Assembly: GCA_031179215.1 (NCBI GenBank) | Contig: JAPSIA010000002.1 | Coordinates: forward strand, 1-64,000 | From: Agrococcus sp. | Lineage (GTDB): Bacteria; Actinomycetota; Actinomycetes; Actinomycetales; Microbacteriaceae | DNA length: 64,000 nt | Direction of reading: 5' to 3' | In this document: positions 54,142 through 61,287 of the stretch, one piece after another | Layout of the letters: each line of letters starts with the position of its first letter | Position numbering within the stretch: position 1 is the stretch's first letter | Notes under the pieces: model-generated | What the model was told of the DNA's origin: nothing | Databases searched by the model: none | Seen by the model: the letters and a program-made list of their open reading frames with translations, nothing else | Made by a program: the position numbers and the translations under genes

Positions 54142-54185
54142 CCGCGGCCGCGGCGCTGACTCACACAGTCGGCCCGCGGCCGCGG
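54142..54185 (+). terminator. Terminator of the peptide gene
   Basis: CCGCGGCCGCGG occurs twice (54142-54153, 54174-54185) and, being self-complementary, gives a perfect 12-bp stem around a 20-nt loop. Confidence 0.65.
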
Positions 54186-54334
54186 TGCGTCCGGCGCCGG
54201 CTGCGCGTCGTCTCCCGGCCCTGACCTCGCGGTCGCGCACGATGTGCGACCCGCGCCTTCCGCCTCCACGAGCGCGTCATCCTCGCGATCGGCAGTCGCA
54301 TCCTGCACCGACCGGCGGCCTTGGCGGAGCCCAC

Positions 54335-54434
54335 GCCGCCACATCGTGCAGGCGCCCTCGGCCCACCTGCACGGATCGGCTGCCTCCCCGGAGCAGGAGC
54401 CGCCACATCGTGCAGGCGCCCTCGGCCCATCTGC
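54335..54434. repeat. 36-bp direct repeat
   Basis: Two copies (54335-54370 and 54399-54434) starting GCCGCCACATCGTGCAGGCG, identical at 35 of 36 positions, 64 bp apart. A short inverted piece GCACGATGTG lies upstream at 54238-54247. Both copies contain GGCGCC, as in the 10.7-kb array. No gene fits this part of the 54125-54643 interval. Confidence 0.8.
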
Positions 54435-54460
54435 GCGCACCGGCGCCCCACGGCGACCCT

Positions 54461-54586
54461 GCTGCCGACGCCAGCGCCGTCGCGAACCTGCTCGCGCGGC
54501 TGACGAGCGAGGAGGACCTCTCGGTGACCGGCCAGGTGATCTTCACCGACGGCGGTGCCGAGGCGATGCCGCCCGAGCTCGCCTGA
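54461..54586 (+). pseudogene. C-terminal remnant of an SDR dehydrogenase
   Basis: The last 41 codons of a longer open frame read AANLLARLTSEEDLSVTGQV-like sequence (precisely VANLLARLTSEEDLSVTGQV, then IFTDGGAEAMPPELA). This is the typical end of short-chain dehydrogenases, where SDE...VTGQVIFVDGG closes the Rossmann fold. Everything before it, where catalytic Tyr-Lys and the glycine motif should be, is missing and replaced by the 36-bp repeats. Most likely a deletion remnant; no start codon of its own is convincing. Confidence 0.6.
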
Positions 54587-54643
54587 GCGCAGTGTGGGCG
54601 GCGGCGCCCGCGCGGCTCCGACCAAGAGCCCGCGCGGCTCCGA

Positions 54644-55111
54644 CTAGTCGGACACCTCCAGCTCGATGGTCGCGTGGGCAACGATGACGGTCGCAGCACC
54701 TCGCGCGGCGTCGGTCGGGACGGCGAAGCGGACCGACATCGGCGATCCGTCGTTGGTGTGGACGCTCGCGACGGTGCTCTCCGCGCCGCCTTGTGACCAG
54801 ACGACGTCGACCAGAACGGCTTCGTGCGTGGGTGCGGGCTCTCCTGCGACGCGCGCGTCATGGCACTCGTGCATGAGTGCCTCGGCGGTGAGCACGACGG
54901 TGTCCCCGGGGCGCACGACGGGAGCCTGCCCCTCGGCCAGCAGCAGGCTCGGCGCCGGGCATGCGCTGCCTGCAGCCCCGTCGACCGGATCCTCCACAGG
55001 ATCGACGGCGCACCCCGCGACGACTCCGAGCACCACCGCGACGAGCGCCACCCTCGCTGCTATGCCTGCCGCCGCGGCACGCGGGCGCAGCAGCGGAGTC
55101 GAGGACGTCAT
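54644..55111 (-). CDS. Hypothetical lipoprotein
   Basis: 155 aa from ATG 55111 (MTSSTPLLRPRAAAAG). Lipoprotein signal: hydrophobic VALVAVVLGVVAGC with the lipobox VAGC at about residue 34. The mature part has two more Cys and a beta-rich C-terminus (MSVRFAVPTDAARGAATVIV, ATIELEVSD), perhaps a small immunoglobulin-like fold. Not recognised. The ORF-track start at 55210 adds a sequence unlike a signal peptide. Stands alone on the minus strand. Confidence 0.65.
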   Translation of the reverse strand: MTSSTPLLRPRAAAAGIAARVALVAVVLGVVAGCAVDPVEDPVDGAAGSACPAPSLLLAEGQAPVVRPGDTVVLTAEALMHECHDARVAGEPAPTHEAVLVDVVWSQGGAESTVASVHTNDGSPMSVRFAVPTDAARGAATVIVAHATIELEVSD

Positions 55112-55303
55112 GTCGGCATGATGCCCCGTCGGCGCGCTCGGGTTCTCGATGGATGCGAGATCGTGACGCATGCGGGCCGCGGACCGCCAGCTCGAACGCC
55201 TCGCTCGCACGTCCGTGGCCGGATCGGTGCACCGGCGAAGCCTGGGTGATCGAGCGGCCGGGCCGGCCCGCCGTCGGGCGCGACGACGGACCGGCCGTCG
55301 GCG

Positions 55304-56308
55304 TCAGTAGGTCGACTCACCGCCGTCGGAGGCGAGGATCGCGCCCTGCACGTTGACCCCGTCATCGCTCAGCAGGAAGGTGATGGACGCCGCGAGGTGC
55401 TCAGGCAGCGCGATCGGCACGGGAGCGCTGAAGCTGCGGACGCGCGAGGCGCCGAAGCCCTCGACCGCGGGCGGTCGCATCCCGGTGAGCGTGCCGCCTG
55501 GCGCGACCGTGTTGACGCGGATCCCCGACGGCTCGTACATGAAGGCCATGCTTCGCGTGACGCCGAGGACCGCATGCTTCGAGGCGGTGTAGGCGACGCC
55601 CGCGGACGAGCCACGGAGGGCGGCCTCGGAGGCGACGTTCACGATGCTGCCCCGACCCGCTTCGAGCATCACCGGCACGATCGCGCGCGTCAGGCGGATG
55701 AGTCCGAAGACGTTCACCTCGAACACCCGCGCGAGCATCGCGTCGCTCACCTCGTGGATGGCACTGAAGTCGTCGGGCAGCCCGGCGATGTTCGCGAGGC
55801 CGTCGATCCTCCCGCCAGCGGCCTCGACGACGCGGGCGATCGCGGTCTCATCGGTGATGTCGGCGGCGACCGGGCGGATCGCGCCCTCGGGCCGGGCGTC
55901 CGCGAGTTCGCCCAAGCGCTGCTCTGAGAGGTCGACGGCGACGACGACGCCGCCCTCGTTCGCGATGCGCGCGGCGACCGCACGGCCGATGCCGGAAGCC
56001 GCTCCGGTCACGACGACGGTCTGGCCGTCGAAGCGACCCGGCACGATCCGCTCGCGCCAGCCGGCCTCGTCCGAGGACTGCGAGCCGGCGTCGCCGAGCT
56101 GCGCGACGAGCGCCCGCGCGACGCCTTCGGCGTCAGGCGCGCCCGTCGCGCCGAGCATGCGCGACAGCGGCAGGTTCCGCATCATCGCGAGCGTCGCGGC
56201 ATCCATGCCCGCCTGCGCCGCGAACCCGTCGAGGATGCGCGAACCGACGGGATGCTGCGACCAGGCCCCGATCGTGCTGTCTGCGGAGAGCGTTCGTGTG
56301 GTGGTCAT
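55304..56308 (-). CDS. SDR family oxidoreductase with extra N-terminal domain
   Basis: 334 aa. Residues about 100-334 are a classical SDR: VVVTGAASGIGRAVAARIA, NIAGLPDDF, the Ser in IVNVASEAALRG, catalytic YTASK and the end ITFLLSDDGVNVQGAILASD. Residues 1-95 are an added helical domain (STIGAWSQHPVGSRILDGFA, MMRNLPLSRMLGAT) resembling the small PVGxxxID-type domain found fused to hydrolases and transporters. Substrate unknown. ATG 56308 follows the 56322 gene by 13 bp, so they share a transcript. Confidence 0.85.
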   Translation of the reverse strand: MTTTRTLSADSTIGAWSQHPVGSRILDGFAAQAGMDAATLAMMRNLPLSRMLGATGAPDAEGVARALVAQLGDAGSQSSDEAGWRERIVPGRFDGQTVVVTGAASGIGRAVAARIANEGGVVVAVDLSEQRLGELADARPEGAIRPVAADITDETAIARVVEAAGGRIDGLANIAGLPDDFSAIHEVSDAMLARVFEVNVFGLIRLTRAIVPVMLEAGRGSIVNVASEAALRGSSAGVAYTASKHAVLGVTRSMAFMYEPSGIRVNTVAPGGTLTGMRPPAVEGFGASRVRSFSAPVPIALPEHLAASITFLLSDDGVNVQGAILASDGGESTY

Positions 56309-56321
56309 GGTGGTGCCTTTC

Positions 56322-56690
56322 TCAAGCGGCGAACGGGATGGGGTGGAGGTCGTCGGCACGCTGGAGGAGGGCGCCGACGTCGGCGTCGGGCAGCGCGATG
56401 ACGCCGCGCGGCCCGAGCCCCTCGATGATCGAGCGAGCGGACGTCGCCGCCGCCCGCTCGAGCACGACGAAGGCGAAGGAGTCGGAAGCCCGCAGCCGCG
56501 CGTCGAGGCCCATGCCGCTGGCGTCGTCCGCGGTGACCGACCGGCTGCCGCTGCGGAACCGCGCTCCGTCCACCACGGCCGCGCGGAGGATCGCTCTGAC
56601 ATGCCGAGCCGTCACGGCCGCCACGGCCCGCGCCGCGGCCCGGCGCGACGGGAACGCCGCGACGAGGATCTGAGGGATCGAGGACTGCAT
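56322..56690 (-). CDS. Hypothetical protein
   Basis: 122 aa from ATG 56690, which has AGGAGG at good spacing; the ORF-track start at 56798 lacks one. The sequence begins MQSSIPQILVAAFPSRRAAA and looks like a small alpha/beta protein with a second repeat-like part (DSFAFVVLERAAATSARSII). It bears a faint resemblance to DUF1269-type proteins, not enough to name it. Cotranscribed with the SDR. The 183 bp upstream hold only the promoter region. Confidence 0.6.
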   Translation of the reverse strand: MQSSIPQILVAAFPSRRAAARAVAAVTARHVRAILRAAVVDGARFRSGSRSVTADDASGMGLDARLRASDSFAFVVLERAAATSARSIIEGLGPRGVIALPDADVGALLQRADDLHPIPFAA

Positions 56691-56873
56691 GGTGCTCCTC
56701 CTTCTGGTGCCCTTGCGGGCGGTGACTGCTGATGCTCCTATGCTCCGGCGCTCCGTTGCCCGAGCCGTCGTCGTGCCGAACCGTCCCTCGTCATCCATCC
56801 GCAGTAGGCACGTCCGCGGTCGACAGCGCGAGCGGTGACGGAAGGCCGTCGTCGTCCGCGTACGGCGGAGGAG

Positions 56874-57425
56874 TCAGTGACCCAGCACGAGCACGAGGAC
56901 GGCGATCGCGCCGGCCCCCGCGAGCACCGCGACCGATGCGAGCTGCTGGCGCCAGCTCAGCCGCGTTCGCCGCGCCGCGACGAGCACGACGACGGCCAGG
57001 GCGAGGAAGTAGAGGCCGATCGCGATGAGGAGCGCCGTACCCACGGGCAGCAGGCCCACGACAGCGGCTGAGAGCGCGACGAACGGGAGCAGCGCCGAGG
57101 AGATCGCGCCGCAGGCGACCCGGAGCATCCGGGCGAGCGACTTCGGCGCGGGGTAGGACCCCTCCCCCACCTGGTGCGCGATCACCTCCGCGACGAGCCC
57201 CGCGCCCACGATGCCGAGCACGCCTGCCGCGAGCGCGAGCATCGCTTCTCGAGCGTCGTGGTGATCGCCGAGCGCCGCGGCGGTCACGATGGCCAGCCCG
57301 GTGAGCGTGGCGTAGATGCGCTCCTTGAGCGCAGCCGCTCGGTCAGCGGACGAGCGTGCGCCGAACGCGATCCGGAAGCGCGAGCGAAGCGTCGTGTCGC
57401 TCGGGTCGGTGTCGGTCTCGATCAC
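56874..57425 (-). CDS. Hypothetical VIT1-like small membrane protein
   Basis: 183 aa from GTG 57425. A polar N-terminus is followed by four to five helices: IYATLTGLAIVTAAALGD, LALAAGVLGIVGAGLVAEVI, ISSALLPFVALSAAVVGLLP, ALLIAIGLYFLALAVVVLV and LASVAVLAGAGAIAVLVLVL. ERIYATLTGLAIVTAA resembles the start of DUF1211/DUF307-type or VIT family proteins, but I do not assign a function. Its GTG overlaps the stop of a 35-aa ORF upstream (GTGA). Confidence 0.65.
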   Translation of the reverse strand: MIETDTDPSDTTLRSRFRIAFGARSSADRAAALKERIYATLTGLAIVTAAALGDHHDAREAMLALAAGVLGIVGAGLVAEVIAHQVGEGSYPAPKSLARMLRVACGAISSALLPFVALSAAVVGLLPVGTALLIAIGLYFLALAVVVLVAARRTRLSWRQQLASVAVLAGAGAIAVLVLVLGH

Positions 57426-57529
57426 GCGCGAGCGAGCGCGGGGAGGTCTACCAGCACCGCTCCTGCGTCGAGCCACGAGCAGCCAGCGCTCGGCGATCGG
57501 TCATCCGTGGGGACATCGGCGCGGTACAT
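57422..57529 (-). CDS. 35-aa ORF coupled to the membrane protein
   Basis: Not in the ORF track. ATG 57529 has AGGAGG 7 bp upstream and the ORF (MYRADVPTDDRSPSAGCSWL, then DAGAVLVDLPALARA) ends with TGA inside the GTGA start of the next gene. The strong ribosome site belongs to this ORF, while the membrane gene has none of its own; translation of the latter probably depends on this one. Role may be only coupling. Confidence 0.5.
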   Translation of the reverse strand: MYRADVPTDDRSPSAGCSWLDAGAVLVDLPALARA

Positions 57530-57640
57530 GGTCGTCCTCCTGGTCTCGCGTTCGTTCGACCCGTCCAGGCTCTCCCGATCCGCTGCGCGCCGCGTCGTGC
57601 GTACGGACGCACGGCTCTACTGCGCTGGCAGTACGTGCGC

Positions 57641-58297
57641 TCAGCCCAGGCCCGCTCGGTGCGCGAAGGCGATGAGCTGGGCGCGATCGCGGGCGCCGAC
57701 CTTGGCCATCGCTCGGTTGACGTGCGTCTTCACCGTGAACGGCGACACGAAGAGCGCCCCGGCGATCTCGTCGTTCGAGTCACCGCTGAGAGCCGCGACG
57801 ACCACTTCGTGCTCACGCGGGGTGAGAGCGCCGAAGCGGGCGCGCATCTCGTCGTCGATCTCTGGTGCCTTGCCCGTCGCGACGTGATCGATCAGGGCGG
57901 CGGCGACCGAGGCCGAGAGGGCGCCACCCCCGCGCACCACAGCGCGGACGGCCTGCGCCAGTTCCTCCGGCCCGGCAGCCTTGTTGAGGAAGCCACCGGC
58001 TCCGGCCCGAAGCGCCGCCAGGATGTTCCGATCGTCGTCGAAGGTCGTGAGGACCACCACGTGCGGGTGACCGGCGCCTCGCTCTTGACGGATGCGGCGC
58101 GTGGTCTCGACGCCATCGATCCCCGGCATGCGGATGTCCATGAGGATGACGTCGGGAACGAGCTCCTCGAGCGCTCGGAGGGCCGCGAATCCGTCGGGCA
58201 CGGCGGCGATGACTTCGAGGTCGTCGAACGAGCCGAGCACCGCAGACAGTCCGATGCGGATCATCTCCTGGTCATCGACGATCATGATGCGGATCAC
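57641..58297 (-). CDS. NarL/LuxR-family response regulator
   Basis: 218 aa. Receiver domain with acidic pocket IMIVDDQEMIR, phospho-acceptor Asp in VILMDIRMPGIDG (near 54), Thr in VLTTFDDD and Lys in GFLNKAAGPEEL. The C-terminal LuxR HTH reads LTPREHEVVVAALSG, NDEIAGALFVSPFTVKTHVN. GTG 58297 overlaps the stop of the kinase gene upstream. Likely targets are the divergent 59606/59854 genes or the downstream 57529-55304 set. Confidence 0.92.
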   Translation of the reverse strand: MIRIMIVDDQEMIRIGLSAVLGSFDDLEVIAAVPDGFAALRALEELVPDVILMDIRMPGIDGVETTRRIRQERGAGHPHVVVLTTFDDDRNILAALRAGAGGFLNKAAGPEELAQAVRAVVRGGGALSASVAAALIDHVATGKAPEIDDEMRARFGALTPREHEVVVAALSGDSNDEIAGALFVSPFTVKTHVNRAMAKVGARDRAQLIAFAHRAGLG

Positions 58298-59472
58298 GAG
58301 ACCGCCCTTCCGTCCAGCCTGATCGTCGCCTCGATGCTGAAGCGCTCCCCATCCTGCTCCACCGTGAGGATGCCGCCGACCGACTCGATCCGCTCGCGCA
58401 GCCCGACCAACCCATAGCCGCGCCCCTCGTCCGCATCGCGTTCAGCGTGCCCGATCAGGTTGTCGACTCGCAGCAGCAGCTCCTGACCGCGGACGGCGAG
58501 CGCGACGCGAGCTCGTCCGGCTCCATGGCGGTGCGCGTTCGTGAGCGCCTCTTGGAGCACCCGATAGACGGTGGCGCCCACCCCGTCGTCGGTCGACGCT
58601 GGGACGTCGTCGATCGACGACTCGACCTCCAGCCCGATGGAGCGGTAGGTCGCGATGAGGTCTCCGATCCGGCCGATGCTCGGCACCGGCGCGTTCGCAG
58701 GATCCGCCTCGTCCCCTCCGCGTCGGAGGACATCGAGGATGCGCTGGCTCTCGTGCAGGATCGATCGGACGCCGGTGCGCGCCTCTGCCAGGAACCGGCG
58801 ACTCTCGGCGGCGCCCTCGGGCAGCGCGACCTCCGCCATGCTGATGTGCATGTTGACGACCGCGACTTGGTGCCCGACGAGGTCGTGCAGATCGCGCGCG
58901 ATGCGGAGACGCTCGGCAGTGAGCCGGGCGGTGCCCTCCAGCTCGCGAGTCCGCACTGCGTCTCGAGCTCGGGCGCGAAGCGCATCGAGGAAGCGGAAGT
59001 GCTCGCGGATCGAGCTGCCGGTGGCGGCCGCCGCAACCGTGACACCGAGCGCGGCGAAGGCGGAGGGGGACACGTACGCCTCCGCCGAGACGAGCGCTTC
59101 CGACGCGTATGCGACCGCACCAGCCAGCGGCCCCAACCACCTGGCCTGACCGCCCCGGAGCGTGATGAGGAGCATGCCCATGGCGAGGATGCTCCAGGTC
59201 ACGACGACGCCGGCGTCGAGCATCGCCGCGACGAGGGGGCTCGCGAGCAGCACGGCGGCGCCGATGGGGCGCCATCGCCAGGCGAGCATGACGCCGAGCG
59301 CTGCGAGCAGCGGTGGGAGCACCCCGATGCCGGGCCCGCTGCCGAGCTGCACACCGGCGCCGGTCAGCGCGGCGAGGGCCACGAGCGCGAGCAGCCCTCG
59401 TTCCAGACGCGCGGTGTCTCGGAGGCCGAACCGGTAGCGCAGGGGCAGCTTCGACGGAGGAGTTTCCAGCAC
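58294..59472 (-). CDS. Sensor histidine kinase (HPK7 / NarX-like)
   Basis: 392 aa: about six N-terminal helices (LLALVALAALTGAGVQLGSG through LGVTVAAAATG) with no large extracytoplasmic loop. Then a HisKA_3 dimerisation domain with the phospho-accepting His in RLRIARDLHDLVGHQVAVV (about residue 200) and a HATPase with YRVLQEALTNAHRHG and GYGLVGLRERIESVGG. The signal is probably sensed in the membrane. GTG 59472 is the natural start; the ORF track extends far upstream through antisense sequence. Confidence 0.9.
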   Translation of the reverse strand: MLETPPSKLPLRYRFGLRDTARLERGLLALVALAALTGAGVQLGSGPGIGVLPPLLAALGVMLAWRWRPIGAAVLLASPLVAAMLDAGVVVTWSILAMGMLLITLRGGQARWLGPLAGAVAYASEALVSAEAYVSPSAFAALGVTVAAAATGSSIREHFRFLDALRARARDAVRTRELEGTARLTAERLRIARDLHDLVGHQVAVVNMHISMAEVALPEGAAESRRFLAEARTGVRSILHESQRILDVLRRGGDEADPANAPVPSIGRIGDLIATYRSIGLEVESSIDDVPASTDDGVGATVYRVLQEALTNAHRHGAGRARVALAVRGQELLLRVDNLIGHAERDADEGRGYGLVGLRERIESVGGILTVEQDGERFSIEATIRLDGRAVS

Positions 59473-59605
59473 ACTCGATTGTCGACGCGCGCCAGTCCGT
59501 CCGCGTACAGCGTCTGCAGTAGGCGCAACGCTCCTCCTCGACGAGGACCCGAGGGAGCGGCTCGAGGAGGCTGATGGAGCAGGACGGACTACGCAGGGAG
59601 CCTCG

Positions 59606-59857
59606 ATGACTACCACGACCCACATCGGCCAAGCGCGCGCGGTCGCCACTGCGGTGGACGAGTGGCCGCTGACCGACCCCCGCGCAGAGCAGCGGCGAGG
59701 ACAGCACGGCCCGGCGGGCTCCCTCCTCGTCGGCGCACAGGTCGCTGCCGACCTCCTCTGGGTGCTCGCGGCGATCGCCGAGGGCTCCCTCAGGTGGACG
59801 CTGCGCAGGGCCGGGCGAGCGGTCCGACGCTCCACGAGCCCGCGCGCAGAGCGGTGA
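59606..59857 (+). CDS. Small hypothetical protein with one hydrophobic helix
   Basis: 83 aa. A hydrophobic stretch (GSLLVGAQVAADLLWVLAAI) near residues 38-57 and a basic C-terminus (RRAGRAVRRSTSPRAER). Its TGA overlaps the GTG start of the next gene (GTGA). The interval of 133 bp to the divergent histidine kinase gene is the obvious site for regulation by that two-component system. Not recognised. Confidence 0.5.
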   Translation: MTTTTHIGQARAVATAVDEWPLTDPRAEQRRGQHGPAGSLLVGAQVAADLLWVLAAIAEGSLRWTLRRAGRAVRRSTSPRAER

Positions 59858-61287
59858 GCCGCCTCGCGACGCTGGGCAGCTTCGACGATGCCCGCGCACG
59901 CCAGCGGCGCACGGCACTCGTGCGCCTCGGCGCGTCGACCGCCGGCAGCGCGGCGATGGTCGCGTGGAAGGCGATCGCGCTGATGGTCGCGCCTTCGACG
60001 CTCCTGCTCGCCTCCATCGTCGCCGCCCTCGGGTTGACCGCGATCAAGGGCTGCACGGTCGCCACGATGCGCCGTGCGACGCGACACCCCGATGGCCGAG
60101 GGCGACCCGTTCGGCAAGCGCGTCGTGCGGGTGCGGTGATCATCGTCGCCTCGCTCGCGTTCCTGCTCGCGGCCCTCGACGGCTCCGGTCTCGGAGTGCG
60201 CTCGCATCTGCCCGAGGCGATCCTGCTCTCGCTCGCCGTCGTCATCGAGCTCGTCAGCGCCTGCATCGGTCTGGCGCGCGACCGCGGGACGCATGCGCCG
60301 TTGCGGCACGTCCGGCTCGCGTCGCTCGCGGTCGGGATCATGCTGCTCGCGCTCGTGCAGAGCGCGCTCGTGTCCGCGACGGGCGGCGATGGCTCGGCGA
60401 TCGTGCCCAGCCTCGGCGCGACGACAGCCGTCGCCGGACTCGCGATAGGCGTGTCGCTGCTTCGCCGCCGAACGTCGGTGCCGGACGCGGTGCCCTCGTC
60501 GATCCGCAGCACCCCGACCCGTCCGTCCGACGAGCGCTGTCAGCAGCGGCAGCGGCAGGGTCGCTCGGCCTCAGTCGTCCGCGCGGAGGACGACGTCGAG
60601 CGCGGCGGCGTAGCGCGAGACGATCGCGGCTCGGTCGTCGCGGAGCAGCGCCTGGTCGTCGATGAGCCACAGCACGGTCATGAGGCCATGCACCTGAGCG
60701 GCGAAGAGCCTGGCGCGCAGCTCTGCCTCGGCACCCTCGAGCCGAGCCGCGATCGGTCGGACGAACTGCTCCTCCATGCTCTGCGCGAGCCGCGATCGGA
60801 TCGATGGGCTGTCCGAGGCTCGGACGAGCGCGGCGAAGACCTGGCGCCCTCGCCCCGCCGCATCGGCGTCGAGCAGCGCCGTGACGACGGCGACAGCGAG
60901 CTCCTCGAGCGGCGTCTCCACCAGATCCCGCCACTCGTTGTGCTGCTGAACGACCTCGAGGAACAGCGCTTCCTTGGAGCCGAAGTGATACTTCACGAGC
61001 GCGGGATCAGCTCCCGCTGCGGCGGCGATGTCGCGCACCGTCGCGTGCGTGAAGCCGCGCTCGGCGAACAGTCGCGCCGCGGCACCGAGGATCGCGGCCC
61101 GCGCGGAGCCTCGGCGCAGGGGCCGGCGGTCGGACGGGGCGTCAGCGAGCTGCATCTGGATCTCCCATGGATCGCATCGGAACGGGGCGACAGCCTCGAC
61201 TCTACGGCCGCAATCTTCTACGGTGTTGAACTCAACGGCGTTGAAGTAGGCGCCACGAATCGGAGGACTGCGGATGACACACGATGA
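59854..61287 (+). CDS. Hypothetical multi-helix membrane protein with no stop before the antisense tetR
   Basis: From GTG 59854 (coupled to the 83-aa ORF). Residues 1 to about 215 are a convincing membrane protein with six helices (STAGSAAMVAWKAIALMVA, LLLASIVAALGLTAIKG, AVIIVASLAFLLAALDG, AILLSLAVVIELVSACIGLA, ASLAVGIMLLALVQSALV and ATTAVAGLAIGVSLLRRR). The frame then stays open to 61287, entirely antisense to tetR, giving a Gln/Arg-rich tail that looks non-coding. Either the natural stop was lost or the real end is near 60540 and I cannot see it. The boundary is uncertain. Confidence 0.5.
   Translation: MSRLATLGSFDDARARQRRTALVRLGASTAGSAAMVAWKAIALMVAPSTLLLASIVAALGLTAIKGCTVATMRRATRHPDGRGRPVRQARRAGAVIIVASLAFLLAALDGSGLGVRSHLPEAILLSLAVVIELVSACIGLARDRGTHAPLRHVRLASLAVGIMLLALVQSALVSATGGDGSAIVPSLGATTAVAGLAIGVSLLRRRTSVPDAVPSSIRSTPTRPSDERCQQRQRQGRSASVVRAEDDVERGGVARDDRGSVVAEQRLVVDEPQHGHEAMHLSGEEPGAQLCLGTLEPSRDRSDELLLHALREPRSDRWAVRGSDERGEDLAPSPRRIGVEQRRDDGDSELLERRLHQIPPLVVLLNDLEEQRFLGAEVILHERGISSRCGGDVAHRRVREAALGEQSRRGTEDRGPRGASAQGPAVGRGVSELHLDLPWIASERGDSLDSTAAIFYGVELNGVEVGATNRRTADDTR
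60571..61155 (-). CDS. TetR family transcriptional regulator
   Basis: 194 aa. The N-terminal TetR HTH reads ARAAILGAAARLFAERGFTH, ATVRDIAAAAGADPALVKYHFGSKEALF. The C-terminal domain (HNEWRDLVETPLEEL onward) resembles the TetR_C_17-type ligand domain. ATG 61155 with GGGAGA upstream; the longer ORF-track start covers the operator region. It is divergent from the Baeyer-Villiger monooxygenase gene and presumably represses it until a ketone or related inducer binds. Confidence 0.91.
   Translation of the reverse strand: MQLADAPSDRRPLRRGSARAAILGAAARLFAERGFTHATVRDIAAAAGADPALVKYHFGSKEALFLEVVQQHNEWRDLVETPLEELAVAVVTALLDADAAGRGRQVFAALVRASDSPSIRSRLAQSMEEQFVRPIAARLEGAEAELRARLFAAQVHGLMTVLWLIDDQALLRDDRAAIVSRYAAALDVVLRADD
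61219..61249. promoter_or_regulatory. Candidate TetR operator
   Basis: Between the divergent tetR and monooxygenase starts. GTTGAACTCAAC is a palindrome with 5-bp arms (GTTGA/TCAAC), followed 7 bp later by a second GTTGAA, all bracketed by CTAC and GTAG. Its position over both promoters and low GC relative to the surroundings support an operator. Confidence 0.5.

Noticed and set aside
53928-54643. Complete RiPP cluster around the GDDDIIM peptide
   Set aside because: No radical SAM, ATP-grasp, YcaO, lanthionine or C39 transporter gene occurs nearby, so only an orphan precursor can be proposed.
59790-60512. 240-aa minus-strand ORF
   Set aside because: Antisense to the six-helix membrane protein; Ala/Arg/Ser-rich without motifs or a ribosome site.
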